From contig CAWIKP010000023.1 in NCBI GenBank assembly GCA_963836735.1, positions 434,001 to 498,000 of the forward strand: DNA of 64,000 nt. The letters are read 5' to 3'. The translations under genes were made by a program, and so were the position numbers. This DNA comes from JACCXG01 sp963836735 (GTDB lineage: Bacteria; Acidobacteriota; Vicinamibacteria; Vicinamibacterales; 2-12-FULL-66-21). Positions 61,669 to 64,000 of the stretch are shown one piece after another. The stretch's first letter is position 1; the number at the start of each line of letters is the position of its first letter. A model generated the notes under the pieces. The model saw only the letters and a program-made list of their open reading frames with translations, did not search any database and had not been told where the DNA came from.

Positions 61669-62892
61669 GAGCAGCCTGCTCATCATCGGTCCCGCCATCA
61701 GCGATGTGACCGTGGCCATGAAGACCATGGCCACGAAGATCCGCGCATCGATGAGCCCGTTCGCCAGGCCGACGCCGGCGAGGATGATGCCGGTCGCGCC
61801 GCGGGCGTTGAGGCCGAACCCGATCGCCCAGACTTCCCGATCGATCGGCATCCCGGCAGCCTTCGCGCCGAGGAGCACCGCGCCGACCTTGCTGATGCAG
61901 GCGACCGTCACAATGATTGCCACGAGGAGCGCATCGAAGTTCGCGACGAAGTTCGCCGACATGCCCATCGAGATGAAGAAGATCGGCGCGAAGCTGGTGA
62001 CGAAGTTGCCGATGGCGTCGTGCGCGTCCTTGTGGTGGTCGCGCGTATCGCCGAGCGCCGCGCCGATCAGGAACGCGCCGAGGAAGGCATGGACGCCCAG
62101 CGCTTCCGATGCGCTGCTCGCCAGCAGGACGAGGAGCGCCATCACCGCGATGAACCCGCTCGGCCAGGACACCTGCGGCTGGATCCATCTGAGCGCCGCC
62201 GGACCGAATCGGCGGCCGAGGCCGAGCACGGACGCGAACAGCAGGCCCACGAGGACGGCATTCACCGCCAGGCTCCGGTGTGCCGCGGCGCTCGACGGCG
62301 CGATGTCGCCGAGAATCATCGCAAACAGCGTCCAGTTGACGAGGTCGTCGACGATCGTGGCGCTCATGATCAGCGCACCGATCGGCCGGGTGAGCAGACC
62401 GAGGTCCATCAGAATCCGGGCGATGACCGGATTGGCGGAGTTGGCCAGATTCATCCCGACGAAGAGGGCGAACGAGAGGAAGTGCGCCTGGACCGCCGGC
62501 CCCCAGAAGCCTCGCGGCAGGCCGTAGACCAGCGCCACGCCGGCGGCAATTGGCAGCACGGTTCCGATCAGCCCGATGAGGACCGCCTTCCTGCCCAGCG
62601 TCTTCAGGTCCGAGAGGTTGACCTCGAGACCGGCATAGAACAGGAAGAACAGCATCCCGAGCTTGGTCGCCGCGTCGCGCACCGTGGTGACGTTCGCGGA
62701 CGAGAGGAACAGCCACTCGTAGACCGTGGGCGCCAGCCATCCGAAGATCGTCGGCCCGAGGACGATCCCGCCGAACATCTCTCCGACGACCGCAGGCTGC
62801 TTGAATCGCCGCATCAGTTCGCCGAACAGGACAGCGAACCCGAGCATCGTGGTCAGCTGGAGCGCCAGCTTGACGAAATCCTGAGAGGTCAT
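61621..62892 (-). CDS. Cation/proton antiporter, CPA2/KefB-like
   Basis: A 423-residue membrane protein with about 12 helices. Signatures: PAVVGEMFGGIVLGPTIFG, LGMLFFLFYAGLEVNL, NLANSANPVIARILMDLGLL, MSATIVDDLVNWTLFAM (the ion-binding Asp-Asp), HAFLGAFLIGAALGD and FFISMGM. It lacks TrkA-N domains. CPA2 antiporters exchange Na+ or K+ for protons. The start overlaps the upstream esterase stop (ATGA). The last 15 residues come from the repeat at 61562-61668. Confidence 0.88.
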   Translation of the reverse strand: MTSQDFVKLALQLTTMLGFAVLFGELMRRFKQPAVVGEMFGGIVLGPTIFGWLAPTVYEWLFLSSANVTTVRDAATKLGMLFFLFYAGLEVNLSDLKTLGRKAVLIGLIGTVLPIAAGVALVYGLPRGFWGPAVQAHFLSFALFVGMNLANSANPVIARILMDLGLLTRPIGALIMSATIVDDLVNWTLFAMILGDIAPSSAAAHRSLAVNAVLVGLLFASVLGLGRRFGPAALRWIQPQVSWPSGFIAVMALLVLLASSASEALGVHAFLGAFLIGAALGDTRDHHKDAHDAIGNFVTSFAPIFFISMGMSANFVANFDALLVAIIVTVACISKVGAVLLGAKAAGMPIDREVWAIGFGLNARGATGIILAGVGLANGLIDARIFVAMVFMATVTSLMAGPMMSRLLGGSGVRGSGQPRGSG

Positions 62893-64000
62893 GCCCGCGC
62901 GAGATGCGTCGCGAGCCACTCCCACGCTTCGGCCTGCATCTCGAGGTTGAACTGGTGCGGGGCGTCGTACAGGCGGCATCGCTGACGGTCGGGCGCCGAT
63001 GCCTTTCGAAAGCACGCCTCGATCTTTCCAAACGCTTTCTGGACCCCGTCCGCCGGAAACAGCGCGTCTTTCGACCCGTTGATGACCAGGAGAGAACGCG
63101 GAGCGACCAGCGCGGCGAGATCCGGGAGATCCAGGTAGCGGTACAGGCCGGGAATGTGGAACGTCAGACCGATGGTGTTGAGGACATGCCGCCGGATGGC
63201 CGGCGCGAATGCCGTCATCCAGCCGACGTCGACGGCCGCTTTGATCCGCGGATCGAGCGCGGCCAGCAGGAAGCTGCGATAGCCGCCGACCGACAGGCCG
63301 ACACAGGCCAGGCGCTGCCGATCGACTTCGGGACGGCTGGCCAGGTAGTCGAGCGTCCGCAGGTCGTCCCACAACATCACGCCGGGCCAGGTGATTCCCG
63401 CGGTCATCAGGCTGCGCGCGACGAGCTGCTCGTTCTGGCTCGATCGCCGGTTGAAGGCGGCCACGTCGTCGGCTGTCATCCGCTGTGGGTCCCGATACGA
63501 TGGTGGATCCTCGTCGAGCAGCATCCGGCGCTCGCCCCAATAGAACATGTCGATGGTGATGACGACATAGCCGCGGCGCACGAGCTCGGTCGCGATGCTC
63601 TTGCCGTCGTAGAGCCGCTGCTTGAATTCCGAGAGCACCGGATGCTCGTTCTCGACTGCTACGACTTTTTCCTTGCCCCAGACGTAGAAGCCGCCGTGGT
63701 CGTGCAGGAGCACCACGCCCGGCGCCGGGAGTGCCGCCTTGCGTGGAATCAGGACGTACGCCGGCACCCGCAGATCCGGCGTCGTCCTGAATGTGAGGTA
63801 CTCCTCGAAGTAGTCCCCCTTGTCCGTGCGCCGGACGATCTCAGGTTCCGGCGAGACCGGCGGCGGCGAATAGAACAGCTGTTCGAAGACACGGGCGCGC
63901 GCCGTCCTTCTGCCAGGATCCAAGATTGCGGAAGCGGGGATCCAGGAACGACAGCTCGAGTCGCGACCGGTCAGCCTGCTGCTGGACGAACGGATAGAGG
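62889..64000 (-). CDS. Alpha/beta hydrolase (acetyl-xylan-esterase or DLH-like), runs off the right edge
   Basis: At least 360 residues. The core has VPAYVLIPRKAALPAPGVVLLHDHGG, a long insert with YVVITIDMFYWGERR, the nucleophile elbow GLSVGG, the Asp in INGSKDALFP and the His in YDAPHQFN. A break near 63905-63910 separates it from SRLELSFLDPRFRNLGSWQKD, which reads on to the edge, so the true start is outside the window. It resembles the multi-domain esterases that deacylate xylan or antibiotics. It is translationally coupled to the antiporter. Confidence 0.78.
   Translation of the reverse strand, partial: SIRSSSSRLTGRDSSCRSWIPASAILDPGRRTARARVFEQLFYSPPPVSPEPEIVRRTDKGDYFEEYLTFRTTPDLRVPAYVLIPRKAALPAPGVVLLHDHGGFYVWGKEKVVAVENEHPVLSEFKQRLYDGKSIATELVRRGYVVITIDMFYWGERRMLLDEDPPSYRDPQRMTADDVAAFNRRSSQNEQLVARSLMTAGITWPGVMLWDDLRTLDYLASRPEVDRQRLACVGLSVGGYRSFLLAALDPRIKAAVDVGWMTAFAPAIRRHVLNTIGLTFHIPGLYRYLDLPDLAALVAPRSLLVINGSKDALFPADGVQKAFGKIEACFRKASAPDRQRCRLYDAPHQFNLEMQAEAWEWLATHLARA

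Overview
The window is GC-rich DNA that looks like an acidobacterium of the Vicinamibacteria type (subgroup 6). The assignment is an inference from gene content: an orphan ADOP-type ABC permease, secreted dipeptidyl peptidases and esterases, a TorF-like porin, a PSCyt1/DUF1549/DUF1553 plus DUF1501 pair, a CadC-type regulator with TPRs, and many short intergenic palindromes. No rRNA, tRNA or CRISPR array was seen. About 25 genes carry single-base indels, densest at 31.8-42 kb. They hit housekeeping-like genes (kdpA, kdpB, nifJ, kup) and look like uncorrected sequencing errors rather than biology; broken genes are annotated over their whole span.

Layout. 0-10 kb: edge of a permease, two secreted alpha/beta hydrolases, membrane proteins, an FAD-linked oxidase, a TIM-barrel isomerase, a methyltransferase and an S9 peptidase. 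10-13 kb: a secreted protein, a LytS-type histidine kinase and a LytTR regulator in overlapping order. 13.7-16 kb: a metal-handling cluster of cupredoxin lipoprotein, MerT-like transporter, outer-membrane protein and MerP-like protein. The two Mer-like genes each have an in-frame TGA exactly where the family has a metal-binding Cys, and each TGA is followed by a SECIS-like hairpin. This candidate selenoprotein metal-transport operon is the main discovery. 16-27 kb: DUF1624 acyltransferase-like protein, CsgG-like protein with SH3 domain, glycoside-hydrolase-like protein, TPR protein, sugar transferase, M48 protease, DsbA-like protein, bacterial lysyl oxidase, polysaccharide deacetylase. 27.5-29.6 kb: an autoregulated YtrA-type GntR/ABC operon.

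30.7-42.1 kb is a potassium island: TorF-like porin, two ~29-residue membrane peptides (one KdpF), KdpA, KdpB, KdpC and a KdpD stopping after its KdpD and Usp domains. Convergent to these lie KdpE and a separate DUF4118 histidine kinase that supplies the missing half of KdpD, then a KUP transporter behind a ydaO-type c-di-AMP riboswitch. 42-47 kb: a membrane-anchored metallophosphoesterase, an MBL-fold hydrolase and a DUF1801 protein. 47-53.4 kb: a tight operon of GltD-like flavoprotein, one-chain pyruvate:ferredoxin oxidoreductase and dihydroorotate-dehydrogenase-like protein. 53.4-59.2 kb: sulfatase, DUF1501 and PSCyt1 proteins. 59.5-64 kb: CadC-type regulator, DUF2306 protein, cation/proton antiporter and an edge-truncated esterase.

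Several families of intergenic palindromes and tandem repeats run through the window. Some are translated as the C-terminal tails of neighbouring proteins.
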